A stretch of DNA of 14,175 bases from Xanthobacteraceae bacterium (GTDB taxonomy: Bacteria; Pseudomonadota; Alphaproteobacteria; Rhizobiales; Xanthobacteraceae): assembly GCA_030039655.1 (NCBI GenBank), contig JASHVC010000371.1, positions 1 to 14,175 of the forward strand, written 5' to 3'. The position numbers and the translations under genes are program-made. The notes beneath the pieces are model-generated. The model saw nothing but the letters and a program-made list of their open reading frames with translations, made no database searches and had not been told where the DNA came from. Position 1 is the first letter of the stretch. Every line of letters starts with the position of its first letter. Positions 8,114-14,175 of the stretch are shown here, one piece after another.

Positions 8114-8129
8114 TTTTGCTGCAATGCAA
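8114..8129 (-). promoter_or_regulatory. TTGCAYYGCAGCAWAA element upstream of meaA
   Basis: Read on the minus strand, TTGCATTGCAGCAAAA ends 40 bases before the meaA ATG. It contains the palindrome TTGC-N6-GCAA and, on the other strand, CTGC-AAT-GCA, one base short of the CTGC-N3-GCAG operator I recall for PhaR-type regulators of alphaproteobacteria. The same element, identical at 13 of 16 positions, precedes ccr. A regulator site is inferred. Confidence 0.5.
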
Positions 8130-8179
8130 CATCAAATCGCGAGCGGCCGTGCCAAGCCGCGCCTGCCTTCGTCGCGACG

Positions 8180-9664
8180 CTAACGGCGCCGCACGAACAC
8201 TATGGCATCGGCGTCCGCATAGGCCTTCTCCCAGGCTGCGTTGCGCGCAAGCTCGCTGACCAGGGGCTCGTACGGATTCAAGATTGCCCACGCGACGTTG
8301 TATTCGTCGAGCACCGCATAAGCCTTGGCGACATCGGTGAGATCGATGGTCTGGGCGTATTTGCGCTCGAACGCGTCGCCATAGACCTCCAACCTGCCGT
8401 CGATGAACACCGGAATGCCCGACCAGATGAGATAGCCGCCGAACAGCTGGCTATTGAAGACGTTGCCGGCGATGTTATTGCGCTTGACGAAATCGATGGC
8501 CGCTGCAGGCGCGATGGTCGCGGGCGGAACGATGTCGTCCCGCCGCCAGACGGAAGCGGTCGCCAGCGCGGCGAGCGCCACGCAGCCGATAAGAACGGCG
8601 GTCGCGTATTTCTGCAAAAGGCCAAGCAGTGCATCGGGCGCGCCCTGTGCCTCGGGGGCCTCTGCGTTTGACGATTGCGGCGCCAGATAGGGAACGGCCC
8701 GCGCGGCGGGCCGAGCCAGAATAATCGGCGCAAGCAGGAAAAACATGAAAAGCGCGCGCATGTAGCGCAAGCCCGTGGCCAAGGCGAGGCCGAACGAGAC
8801 TAGCCTCGCTCCTCCCAGCCGGACGCCAAAACCCGCTATGGCGAGAAAGATCGCGACGAAGTAAATCAGGACGAAGTTTGATGCGTGAAAATCGGGTGAG
8901 CGCAATTCGTTGATATATCCAGATGCGAATTTCATGCTCACAAGTGTCGTGGTCATGAATGCCGGCAAAATCCCATAGGGCGTTATGGCAGCGCAGGCGG
9001 TGGTGGCCGCTGCTGCGATCAGAACCCGCCGACATTTTGCGTAATCGCGCTTGGCGAAATTGTGGTAGAGGCAGCAAGCTAAAAAAATGTAGAGCAATGT
9101 AAGCCCGTACGTGAAACTGCCGTGGATGTTGGCCCAAAGAATCATCAAGGGGGCCAATGTGAGCAGCGGTGGTAATTCGTATTTTTCGTCGTCATAGGCG
9201 TTGAGCAGGCTGATCATCCAGAGGGCGAGCAGCACGTAAGAGAAAATGTGTGGGCGCGCAGTGAAGTGCGGCGCCATCGCCGCTCCTGTCAACACAGCAC
9301 ACCATATGGCGACGGAAAATCGAAGCTGCCGCAGCAAATAGAAGCACACGATGCCGACAATGGCGGCGCTGGAGGCCGCGGCGAGCACCGCCATGCCGCG
9401 CCAGCCGCCGGCGTCAAACGTCAACGCGTAGATGACCTGCGACAGCCACTGCATGGAAACCCATGGTTTTCCGGCTGCGGTGTAGGAATAGACGTCGACT
9501 GTGGGAACGCGGGCATGCTCGAGCGTCCATTGCCCGGTGCGGATTTGCCAAAGGGTGTCGGGTTCTTGGAGGAGAACCGGCGCGTGCAGCAGGTTGAGGC
9601 AATAGAACAACAGAAAGACGGCGAAGGCAGTAACGACGAAAACTCTGTCTTGGGATTTGATCAA
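8180..9664 (-). CDS. Polytopic membrane protein, uncharacterised GT-C-like family (paralogue of 2946-4538)
   Basis: 494-residue integral membrane protein with about ten hydrophobic segments followed by a short, probably extracytoplasmic C-terminal domain. Signatures in order: QEPDTLWQIRTG (33-44, Asp36), VDVYSYTAAGKPW (56-68), ARPHIFSY (136-143), WANIHGSF (177-184), ITPYG (227-231), LRYMRALFMF (299-308), then LFGG (407-410) and VFIDGR (419-424). I know this layout from unannotated proteins of many phyla; I do not know a tested function. The start is TTG 9664, set by GGAG 7 bases upstream, and it overlaps the stop of the preceding gene as TTGA, so translation is likely coupled. A GTG at 9682 is possible but has no comparable site. 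meaA follows 106 bases downstream on the same strand and could be reached by read-through. Confidence 0.8.
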   Translation of the reverse strand: MIKSQDRVFVVTAFAVFLLFYCLNLLHAPVLLQEPDTLWQIRTGQWTLEHARVPTVDVYSYTAAGKPWVSMQWLSQVIYALTFDAGGWRGMAVLAAASSAAIVGIVCFYLLRQLRFSVAIWCAVLTGAAMAPHFTARPHIFSYVLLALWMISLLNAYDDEKYELPPLLTLAPLMILWANIHGSFTYGLTLLYIFLACCLYHNFAKRDYAKCRRVLIAAAATTACAAITPYGILPAFMTTTLVSMKFASGYINELRSPDFHASNFVLIYFVAIFLAIAGFGVRLGGARLVSFGLALATGLRYMRALFMFFLLAPIILARPAARAVPYLAPQSSNAEAPEAQGAPDALLGLLQKYATAVLIGCVALAALATASVWRRDDIVPPATIAPAAAIDFVKRNNIAGNVFNSQLFGGYLIWSGIPVFIDGRLEVYGDAFERKYAQTIDLTDVAKAYAVLDEYNVAWAILNPYEPLVSELARNAAWEKAYADADAIVFVRRR

Positions 9665-9675
9665 ACAAAGTCTCC
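9661..9675 (-). promoter_or_regulatory. Ribosome binding site and TTGA stop/start overlap
   Basis: On the minus strand GGAG (9675-9672) lies 7 bases before TTG 9664. The TGA stop of the upstream gene (9663-9661) shares two bases with this TTG, giving the four-base TTGA. This is the geometry of translational coupling, with the rare TTG in place of the more usual ATGA. Confidence 0.7.
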
Positions 9676-10851
9676 GCAGCACTGCTGCTCCGCCGACACC
9701 AGTGCGCGCCGAAGCACAAGCGTTGCCACGACGAGGACCGCCACATAGCCGACCGGCGCCACGACAAAGGGGTAGATCAGGATCAGGAAGCAGGCCAAAC
9801 CAATGCCGGCAAGTTCATGCTTGAGGAATCCTTGCGTCCGGCCCAAGCGGAACAGGAAAGCAATCGGCACCGCCAATACGACCAGGTCGTAGGTGAGGAC
9901 ATGAGGCGTGGCCATCAATACTCCTACGCCGAGCGCAGCGGCCTTTATTTCGTAAGCGGTTCGGCCGCGCCATAAGATGACGACGGCGCCAACGGCGATG
10001 ATCGCCATCGTGCCTTGCGCCGCCCAGGCCAGCACCTCGCTGTCGAAGAATAAGCGCACGAGGCCGAATGCGCTCTGCAGCCTGCCCCAATAGGCCTGGC
10101 TCTCGGCATACATGGCGTCGCCGATGACGGGGAAAAAGGCGTGCCAGCTCGCGGCGCCGAACGCGACCAACGACGTTGCCGCCATAAGCGCCGCCACGAT
10201 GGCGGCAGTGACGAACACGCGCCAATGGCCGCCCGCCATCAGCGCGATTGGAAACAACAAGCCGAGATGCGGCTTGTAAGTAAGTAGTCCGAGCAGCACG
10301 CCAGCGCCTATCGGCTGCCGTTCCATAAGCGCGAGTGCGCCGCCGATCAGGCTCGCTGAAAGGAATCCGTTCTGACCGGCCATGAAATTGGCGAGCACTG
10401 GGGGAAACGCGGCGGCGAGGAAATAACCGACTCGATCCCCAATGATTGCGCGGATGGCGGCCAGGTAGCAGAGAAAAGTACCAAAGAGCCAGACCAGGAA
10501 CGCACTCGCATAGGGCAACAGCGCCAGGCCAGCCGCAACAAACAAAAATGGGGGCGGATAGCGCCAGCCCAAATAGCCGTTGAAGTGACCGACGGTATTC
10601 TCCTCGGTCAGCCTCAGCGTCGGCCAGTCATAAGCCGCCGCGGCATGGCCTGTGAGGGCCTCGCGCCCCGCAGCCCAGAGCGCAAGGAAGTCGGCGACGC
10701 TTCCCGCTGCCTCCTTGATCCACAATCCCTGCAGGGAAAAGGCAACGAGAGAAACAACGTTGACGACAATCAACGCGAAACAAACGAGCTCCACCGGATG
10801 CGTCAGCTTGGCGCCGGCGCCGTGCGCGGGGGAAATCTCGTAGGTAGCCAT
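9661..10851 (-). CDS. GT87/DUF2029-type membrane glycosyltransferase-like protein (paralogue of 4682-6028)
   Basis: 396-residue polytopic membrane protein. Conserved blocks shared with the protein at 4682-6028: DFLALWAAGREALTGHAAAAYD (54-75, first-loop Asp54), RYPPPFLFV (97-105), GQNGFLSASLIGGA (159-172), TYKPHLGLLFPIAL (191-204), and LTYDLVVLAVP (319-329). The N-terminus is cytoplasmic-looking (about 20 residues) before the first membrane helix. ATG 10851 is the first start in frame; AGAGG stands 12 bases upstream, a rather long spacing. It is the first gene of a likely operon with the large membrane protein that overlaps its stop codon. Transfer of a sugar from a polyprenyl-phosphate donor is the family expectation, not shown here. 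The last residues (AEQQCCGDFV) are polar and have no counterpart in the paralogue. Confidence 0.8.
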   Translation of the reverse strand: MATYEISPAHGAGAKLTHPVELVCFALIVVNVVSLVAFSLQGLWIKEAAGSVADFLALWAAGREALTGHAAAAYDWPTLRLTEENTVGHFNGYLGWRYPPPFLFVAAGLALLPYASAFLVWLFGTFLCYLAAIRAIIGDRVGYFLAAAFPPVLANFMAGQNGFLSASLIGGALALMERQPIGAGVLLGLLTYKPHLGLLFPIALMAGGHWRVFVTAAIVAALMAATSLVAFGAASWHAFFPVIGDAMYAESQAYWGRLQSAFGLVRLFFDSEVLAWAAQGTMAIIAVGAVVILWRGRTAYEIKAAALGVGVLMATPHVLTYDLVVLAVPIAFLFRLGRTQGFLKHELAGIGLACFLILIYPFVVAPVGYVAVLVVATLVLRRALVSAEQQCCGDFV

Positions 10852-10898
10852 CGGCCGGCCAAGCCTCTCTTCCGCTCGCCGGGAAGCTAAGTGGCCGC

Positions 10899-11036
10899 CA
10901 TTGAGGAACCATTAAGCGAGGAGGTTGCCCTCCGCATTGAGCCAAACAAGGCTTTCAGTGCGGGAAACAGACGCTGGCTTCGCCGCCAGATAGCTGCGAA
11001 GCCAGATCTCATTGCATTGAAGAACCCTTAATCGCG
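10899..11036. repeat. Imperfect direct repeat around the glsB-GT87 gap hairpin
   Basis: A 22-base unit beginning CATTGAGGAACCATTAAG at 10899-10920 recurs as CATTGAAGAACCCTTAAT at 11015-11036, identical at 18 of 22 positions and 116 bases apart in the same orientation. The copies bracket the hairpin at 10974-11005. Both lie in the 230-base gap between the GlsB-like gene and the GT87-type gene. They could be binding sites for one protein or relics of a small intergenic repeat family. Confidence 0.4.
10974..11005 (-). terminator. Ten-bp perfect hairpin downstream of the GlsB-like gene
   Basis: CTGGCTTCGC (10974-10983) and GCGAAGCCAG (10996-11005) pair perfectly across a 12-base loop. On the minus strand the hairpin begins 76 bases after the GlsB-like stop codon and is followed by a T-containing but not T-rich stretch, so it is a weak intrinsic-terminator candidate. 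It would also separate that gene from the GT87-type gene downstream. Confidence 0.4.
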
Positions 11037-11081
11037 ATCGAGGTGCCGTTCGCCTCGCCGCGCGGAGCCTTAAGCGTTTTA

Positions 11082-11327
11082 TCAGGCGCGTTTTACGAGC
11101 CGCAGGATGAGCAACAAGATCACTGCGCCGATGAAGGCATCGATGACGTCGCCGATGAAACCGCCGCCGATGAAGATGCCGAGGCGAGGCAGCAACCACC
11201 CCGCGATCAGTCCGCCGATGATGCCGACGATGATATCGCCGATTAGTCCGAACCCGCCGCCTTTAACGACCATGCCAGCAAGCCAGCCGGCAATTGCACC
11301 GACGATCAGCCAAATTATGATACCCAT
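11082..11327 (-). CDS. GlsB/YeaQ/YmgE family small membrane protein
   Basis: 81-residue protein made almost wholly of three Gly-rich hydrophobic segments: MGIIIWLIVGAIAGWLAG (1-18), GLIGDIIVGIIGGLIAGWLL (26-45), and an Ile/Leu-rich helix near the C-terminus (about 59-77). Two GxxxG-like runs fit the transglycosylase-associated (GlsB/YeaQ) family, found in many bacteria and often stress-induced; the molecular function is not established. ATG 11327 is preferred to a start 19 codons upstream because AGGGG precedes it by 6 bases and the family begins at this Met. The gene is divergent from ccr, sharing a 214-base region that carries two hairpins. No promoter of the general-stress (GGAAC-N17-GTT) type was found directly upstream on the minus strand. 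Confidence 0.88.
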   Translation of the reverse strand: MGIIIWLIVGAIAGWLAGMVVKGGGFGLIGDIIVGIIGGLIAGWLLPRLGIFIGGGFIGDVIDAFIGAVILLLILRLVKRA

Positions 11328-11346
11328 GACACACCCCTGAACCTCT

Positions 11347-11385
11347 CCCGGCGACATGCCGGGCCCCCATGCGCAACGGCGCATG
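11347..11385. promoter_or_regulatory. Two adjacent hairpins in the GlsB-like gene / ccr divergent region
   Basis: CCCGGC-GACAT-GCCGGG (11347-11363, 6-bp stem) is followed five bases later by CATGCGC-AACG-GCGCATG (11368-11385, 7-bp stem, 4-base loop). Both are perfect. They lie 20-58 bases before the GlsB-like start, so they may form in its 5' leader, and 157 bases or more before ccr. Neither has a T-run. No known riboswitch fold was recognised. Confidence 0.4.
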
Positions 11386-11470
11386 CGTCATCAGCATAAA
11401 TTTTATCCGAGTGCCTGTCAGCAGCGCCGTCGACGTATCGAGGGCGGTCGTGGAGTGTCCCAACTAAATA

Positions 11471-11486
11471 TTGCACCGCAGCATAA
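11471..11486 (+). promoter_or_regulatory. TTGCAYYGCAGCAWAA element upstream of ccr
   Basis: TTGCACCGCAGCATAA lies 55 bases before the ccr ATG and matches the meaA leader element at 13 of 16 positions in the same orientation to its gene. On the other strand it reads CTGC-GGT-GCA. CCGCA here also pairs with TGCGG at 11489-11493 across 8 bases. CAGCATAAA at its right end recurs at 11392-11400. A common regulator is inferred. Confidence 0.5.
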
Positions 11487-11531
11487 AGTGCGGCAGAGTG
11501 TGTGCAGTGTCGTTGCGACCACCGCCCAGCC

Positions 11532-11535
11532 GGAG
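11532..11535 (+). promoter_or_regulatory. Ribosome binding site deciding the ccr start
   Basis: GGAG stands 6 bases before ATG 11542. This supports the 435-residue form. The frame is open upstream to 11356, but those 62 codons are Arg/Gln-rich and lie over the leader element, so they are not taken as coding. Confidence 0.75.
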
Positions 11536-11541
11536 CCCGCC

Positions 11542-12849
11542 ATGGCCGTCGCGCAAAAGAAACCCTCAGCCGCGCCGCTCAAAGATCTCTACGCAATCGG
11601 TGAAGTTCCTCCGCTTGGGCACGTGCCCGAGAAGATGCACGCCTGGGCGATCCGCAAGGAGCGTCACGGCCCGCCCGAGCAGGCGATGCAGTCGGAAGTG
11701 GTGCCCACGTGGCCGATCGCTGAAGACGAGGTGCTCGTCTACGTCATGGCCGGCGGCGTCAACTACAATGGCGTCTGGGCCGGCCTTGGCCAGCCAATCT
11801 CGCCGCTCGACGGCCACAAGCACCCGTTTCATATCGCCGGTTCCGATGCGTCCGGCATCGTCTGGGCCGTGGGCTCGAAAGTGAAGCGCTGGAACGTCGG
11901 CGATGAAGTCATCGTCCACTGCAACCAAGATGACGGCGACGATGAAGATTGCAACGGCGGCGATCCGTTGTTGTCTCCCTCGCAGCGCATTTGGGGCTAC
12001 GAGACGCCGGACGGCTCGTTCGCACAGTTTTGCCGCGTGCAGTCGCGCCAGCTTATGCAGAAGCCGGCGCACCTGACTTGGGAAGAGGCGGCCTGCTACA
12101 CGCTCACCCTAGCCACGGCGTATCGCATGCTGTTCGGCCATCCGCCGCACACGCTGAAGCCCGGCGACAACGTGCTTGTTTGGGGTGCCTCCGGCGGGCT
12201 TGGAGTGTTCGGTGTGCAACTCGTCGCCGCGTCCGGCGCTAACGCCATCGGCGTCGTCTCCGATGAGAGCAAATCCGAATACGTTTTTAATCTCGGCGCT
12301 AAAGGCGTAATCAACCGCAAGGAATTCAAGTGCTGGGGCCAGATGCCGAAGGTCGGCACGCCCGAGTACGACGCCTGGGTGAAGGAAGCGCGCCGTTTCG
12401 GCAAGGCGATCTGGGACATCACCGGCAAGCGTGACGTCGATATCGTATTCGAGCATCCCGGCGAGGCGACGTTCCCCGTCTCCTGCCTCGTGGTGAAACG
12501 CGGCGGGATGGTGGTGTTCTGTGCCGGCACCTCGGGCTACAACATCACGTTCGACGCCCGCTACGTGTGGATGCGGCAGAAACGCGTGCAGGGCTCTCAC
12601 TTTGCGCATCTGAAACAAGCCAGCGCCGCCAATCGCTTTGTCATGGACCGCCGCGTCGATCCGTGCATGAGCGACGTGTTTCTCTGGGACAAGATTCCCT
12701 ACGCGCACGAGCTTATGCGCACTAACCGCCATAAGCCCGGCAACATGGCGGTGCTGGTCAACGCGCCGCGTCCCGGCCTACGCAATTTCGACGACGTGCT
12801 CGAAGCTGCGTCGCTTCCGGAACTCAATCGGCAATCCTCACGATTTTGA
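11542..12849 (+). CDS. ccr: Crotonyl-CoA carboxylase/reductase
   Basis: 435-residue NADPH-dependent medium-chain dehydrogenase/reductase that reductively carboxylates crotonyl-CoA to (2S)-ethylmalonyl-CoA, the defining step of the ethylmalonyl-CoA pathway. The cofactor fold is marked by VLVWGASGGLGVFGVQ (211-226). GGVNYNGVW (71-79), IWGYETPDGSFAQF (150-163) and QGSHFAHL (350-357) carry the Asn, aromatic-Glu and His (353) positions known from the family's CO2 pocket; the aromatic residue before Glu154 is Tyr153. The inserted segment HCNQDDGDDEDCNGGDP (127-142) and the length are characteristic of Ccr and unlike plain quinone reductases. The start has GGAG at 6 bases. The stop codon lies inside the convergent YihY-type gene (12-base overlap). 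High G+C (a 60-base sample gives 68%) and an element shared with meaA suggest a native, co-regulated gene. Confidence 0.96.
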   Translation: MAVAQKKPSAAPLKDLYAIGEVPPLGHVPEKMHAWAIRKERHGPPEQAMQSEVVPTWPIAEDEVLVYVMAGGVNYNGVWAGLGQPISPLDGHKHPFHIAGSDASGIVWAVGSKVKRWNVGDEVIVHCNQDDGDDEDCNGGDPLLSPSQRIWGYETPDGSFAQFCRVQSRQLMQKPAHLTWEEAACYTLTLATAYRMLFGHPPHTLKPGDNVLVWGASGGLGVFGVQLVAASGANAIGVVSDESKSEYVFNLGAKGVINRKEFKCWGQMPKVGTPEYDAWVKEARRFGKAIWDITGKRDVDIVFEHPGEATFPVSCLVVKRGGMVVFCAGTSGYNITFDARYVWMRQKRVQGSHFAHLKQASAANRFVMDRRVDPCMSDVFLWDKIPYAHELMRTNRHKPGNMAVLVNAPRPGLRNFDDVLEAASLPELNRQSSRF

Positions 12850-13704
12850 GCACGGCGCGTACTCTCCCGCCCGCGCCCGGGCGATGCACGCATTAAGTTC
12901 GCCGCCGAGGATGAAGATCCAGGCGGTGAAGTAGAGAAACACCAGGGCGATCATCACCGACGCGAGGCCAGCATAGTAGGTCTGGTAGGCGCTGGAATAC
13001 TTGGCAATGTAACGGCCGAACCCTATGCCGCAGATGAGCCACAGCGCCAGGGTGGCGATGATGCCCGGCCAGACTTCGCGAAAGCGGCGGCGCCCTTTGG
13101 GCAGGAACATGTGCAGAATGGTGAGAGCGATTGCCAGCAAGACCGTCGCGAGGCCGACACGCGCGAAGTTGTAGCTGGGCTCAAGCGGTTCGAGCCAGGG
13201 CGCCCGTGCCAGCGCCTTTTGAAAGAGGAAAGGCCCGAGCACGACAAGAAAAGCCAGCGCCAGTAAGCCTACCGCGCTCACCAGCACATAGCCGATTGAC
13301 TCGAGCCGCAGCCACCACCAATGGCGGGTTTCCTGGATTCCATAGGCTCGGTTTAGCCCGATGCGCAGGCTCTCCACGCCGCTCGAAGAAAAATAGAGCG
13401 CAAACACAGCGCCGAGTGTGAGCACGTCGCCGCGTGCCGAGGTCAGAACGTTGTGAATCTGATCCGCGATCGAAGACGAAACCGCCCGCGGCCAAGTGGC
13501 AACGATGAGGTGTGCCACCTCGTTCGCGAGGTCGCGCGAACCGAAGAAGCCCGCGAGGGCCGTCACCAGGATCAAAAACGGGAACAACGCCATCAGCGTC
13601 GACAAGGCGATGTGACTCGCAATCGCCCAGCCGTCATCGGCATTGAAGCGATAGAAGGCATCGATCACGACGCGAAAGCAAAGACGGACGGTTTTCAACC
13701 GCAA
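12838..13704 (-). CDS. YihY/BrkB family inner-membrane protein
   Basis: 288-residue membrane protein with about six hydrophobic helices. Conserved blocks: DDGWAIASHIALSTLMALFP (23-42) near the N-terminus, VLTLGAVFALYFSSSGVESL (94-113), and SSAYQTYYAGLASVMIALVF through FILGGELNA (237-272), the family's C-terminal signature. YihY/BrkB proteins were once linked to ribonuclease BN and serum resistance; neither activity is established for the family, and transport or envelope roles are guesses. The first in-frame start after a stop is TTG 13704; a second TTG at 13698 has GAGAGG at a 9-base spacing and may be the real start (286 residues). The gene converges on ccr and overlaps its end by 12 bases. 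Confidence 0.88.
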   Translation of the reverse strand: MRLKTVRLCFRVVIDAFYRFNADDGWAIASHIALSTLMALFPFLILVTALAGFFGSRDLANEVAHLIVATWPRAVSSSIADQIHNVLTSARGDVLTLGAVFALYFSSSGVESLRIGLNRAYGIQETRHWWWLRLESIGYVLVSAVGLLALAFLVVLGPFLFQKALARAPWLEPLEPSYNFARVGLATVLLAIALTILHMFLPKGRRRFREVWPGIIATLALWLICGIGFGRYIAKYSSAYQTYYAGLASVMIALVFLYFTAWIFILGGELNACIARARAGEYAPCSKS

Positions 13705-13826
13705 CGGCCTCTCGTGGGAACCGTGTACTCATAGCACGATCCCGCGCCGCGTGGCCCGCTGCGTTGACACGCTGGGGTGCTGCCAGAAATGCAGTCCGAG
13801 GTACTTGCGCTGATGACTTCGAGAAA

Positions 13827-14175
13827 CTACGCCGCCTGCACTTCGGTGAGGAAGCGGCGCACTTCACCTTGTAGATTCTCGGCCTCGATCGACAGCGCAT
13901 CGGCGAGCGCCTTCACATCGGCAGCATTGGAGCGCGCGCCGGTGCTTGCACCGGCCACGCGGCTCATGGCGTCGGCGCCTGTGCGCGCCTCCAAGGAGGC
14001 GCGGTTGACGCCTTCCGCGATCGAGGACACCGCGTTGTTCTGCTCCTCGACAGTGGCGGCGACGCTCGCCGCGATCGCCGACATGTCGTCGATAATTGTG
14101 GAGAACTTCTCGATCGCCTGTGCCGCATCGGCGGTCGCCGCCTGGATCGAACCGATCTGCGAGGCGATATCTTCG
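13827..14175 (-). CDS. Methyl-accepting chemotaxis protein, C-terminal end (5' part missing)
   Basis: About 116 residues of the cytoplasmic signalling domain are visible, and the frame stays open to the right edge. The sequence ASQIGSIQAATADAAQAIE, then AASVAATVEEQNNAVSSIAEGV, ends in the Ala-rich coiled coil with LQGEVRRFLTEVQAA. These are the descending-helix heptads and the C-terminal tail typical of alphaproteobacterial chemoreceptors, with EEQ-type adaptation residues. The kinase-contact hairpin tip, membrane segments and ligand domain lie outside the window, so the input signal cannot be told. No NWETF-type CheR tether is present at the end. A 122-base gap separates it from the YihY-type gene on the same strand, and I see nothing definite in that gap. 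Confidence 0.9.
   Translation of the reverse strand, partial: EDIASQIGSIQAATADAAQAIEKFSTIIDDMSAIAASVAATVEEQNNAVSSIAEGVNRASLEARTGADAMSRVAGASTGARSNAADVKALADALSIEAENLQGEVRRFLTEVQAA

Noticed and set aside
8074..8124. Upstream TTG start for meaA
   Set aside because: The TTG lies within the element shared with ccr, has no ribosome binding site, and the 17 extra residues (ending CDCATA) do not resemble MeaA N-termini.
10899..10915. GGAAC as the -35 box of a general-stress sigma factor promoter
   Set aside because: No CGTT-type -10 box stands 16-17 bases downstream and no plus-strand gene follows.
11356..11541. N-terminal extension of ccr by 62 codons
   Set aside because: The added residues are Arg/Gln-rich and unlike any Ccr start I know, they cover the hairpins and the shared leader element, and GGAG at 6 bases marks ATG 11542.
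12109..12732. Minus-strand open frame inside ccr
   Set aside because: It mirrors ccr codons and shows no family motif or ribosome binding site.

Overview
The window looks like the chromosome of an alphaproteobacterium, most likely in the Hyphomicrobiales (Rhizobiales). This rests on the GC-rich coding, the pairing of ethylmalonyl-CoA mutase (meaA/ecm) with crotonyl-CoA carboxylase/reductase (ccr), a GluQ-RS followed by long intergenic leaders, a TadE-type pseudopilin, and an alphaproteobacterial chemoreceptor tail. The genus is not decidable from the sequence alone. Coding density is high, no gap exceeds 300 bases, and I see no rRNA, tRNA, IS element or CRISPR array.

Left part (1-2747): on the minus strand a DNA-3-methyladenine glycosylase overlaps a serine esterase, followed by a TadE-like gene that runs off the left edge. 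Divergent from these, gluQ on the plus strand modifies queuosine-containing tRNA(Asp).

Centre (2946-10851): meaA is flanked by two pairs of membrane genes. The left pair (plus strand) and right pair (minus strand) each hold one protein of an uncharacterised large polytopic family (WANxHG / VFxDGR motifs) and one GT87/DUF2029-type protein (GQNGFLS / YKPxLG motifs). The right pair is translationally coupled through a 4-base TTGA overlap. The left large membrane gene has noticeably lower G+C than its surroundings. A GT-C-type, lipid-linked sugar role for the pairs is inference.

Right part (11082-14175): a small GlsB/YeaQ membrane protein is divergent from ccr. Then come a YihY/BrkB membrane protein, convergent with and overlapping ccr, and the C-terminus of a methyl-accepting chemotaxis protein running off the right edge.

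Metabolic logic: Ccr makes (2S)-ethylmalonyl-CoA from crotonyl-CoA and CO2, and after epimerisation MeaA turns the (2R) form into methylsuccinyl-CoA. Both are core steps of the ethylmalonyl-CoA pathway for assimilating acetyl-CoA. The two genes lie 3.4 kb apart on opposite strands, but their leaders share a near-identical 16-base palindrome-like element (TTGCAYYGCAGCAWAA) in the same orientation, 40-55 bases before the start codon. It resembles the CTGC-N3-GCAG operator of PhaR-type regulators and is the best candidate here for an undescribed regulatory link.
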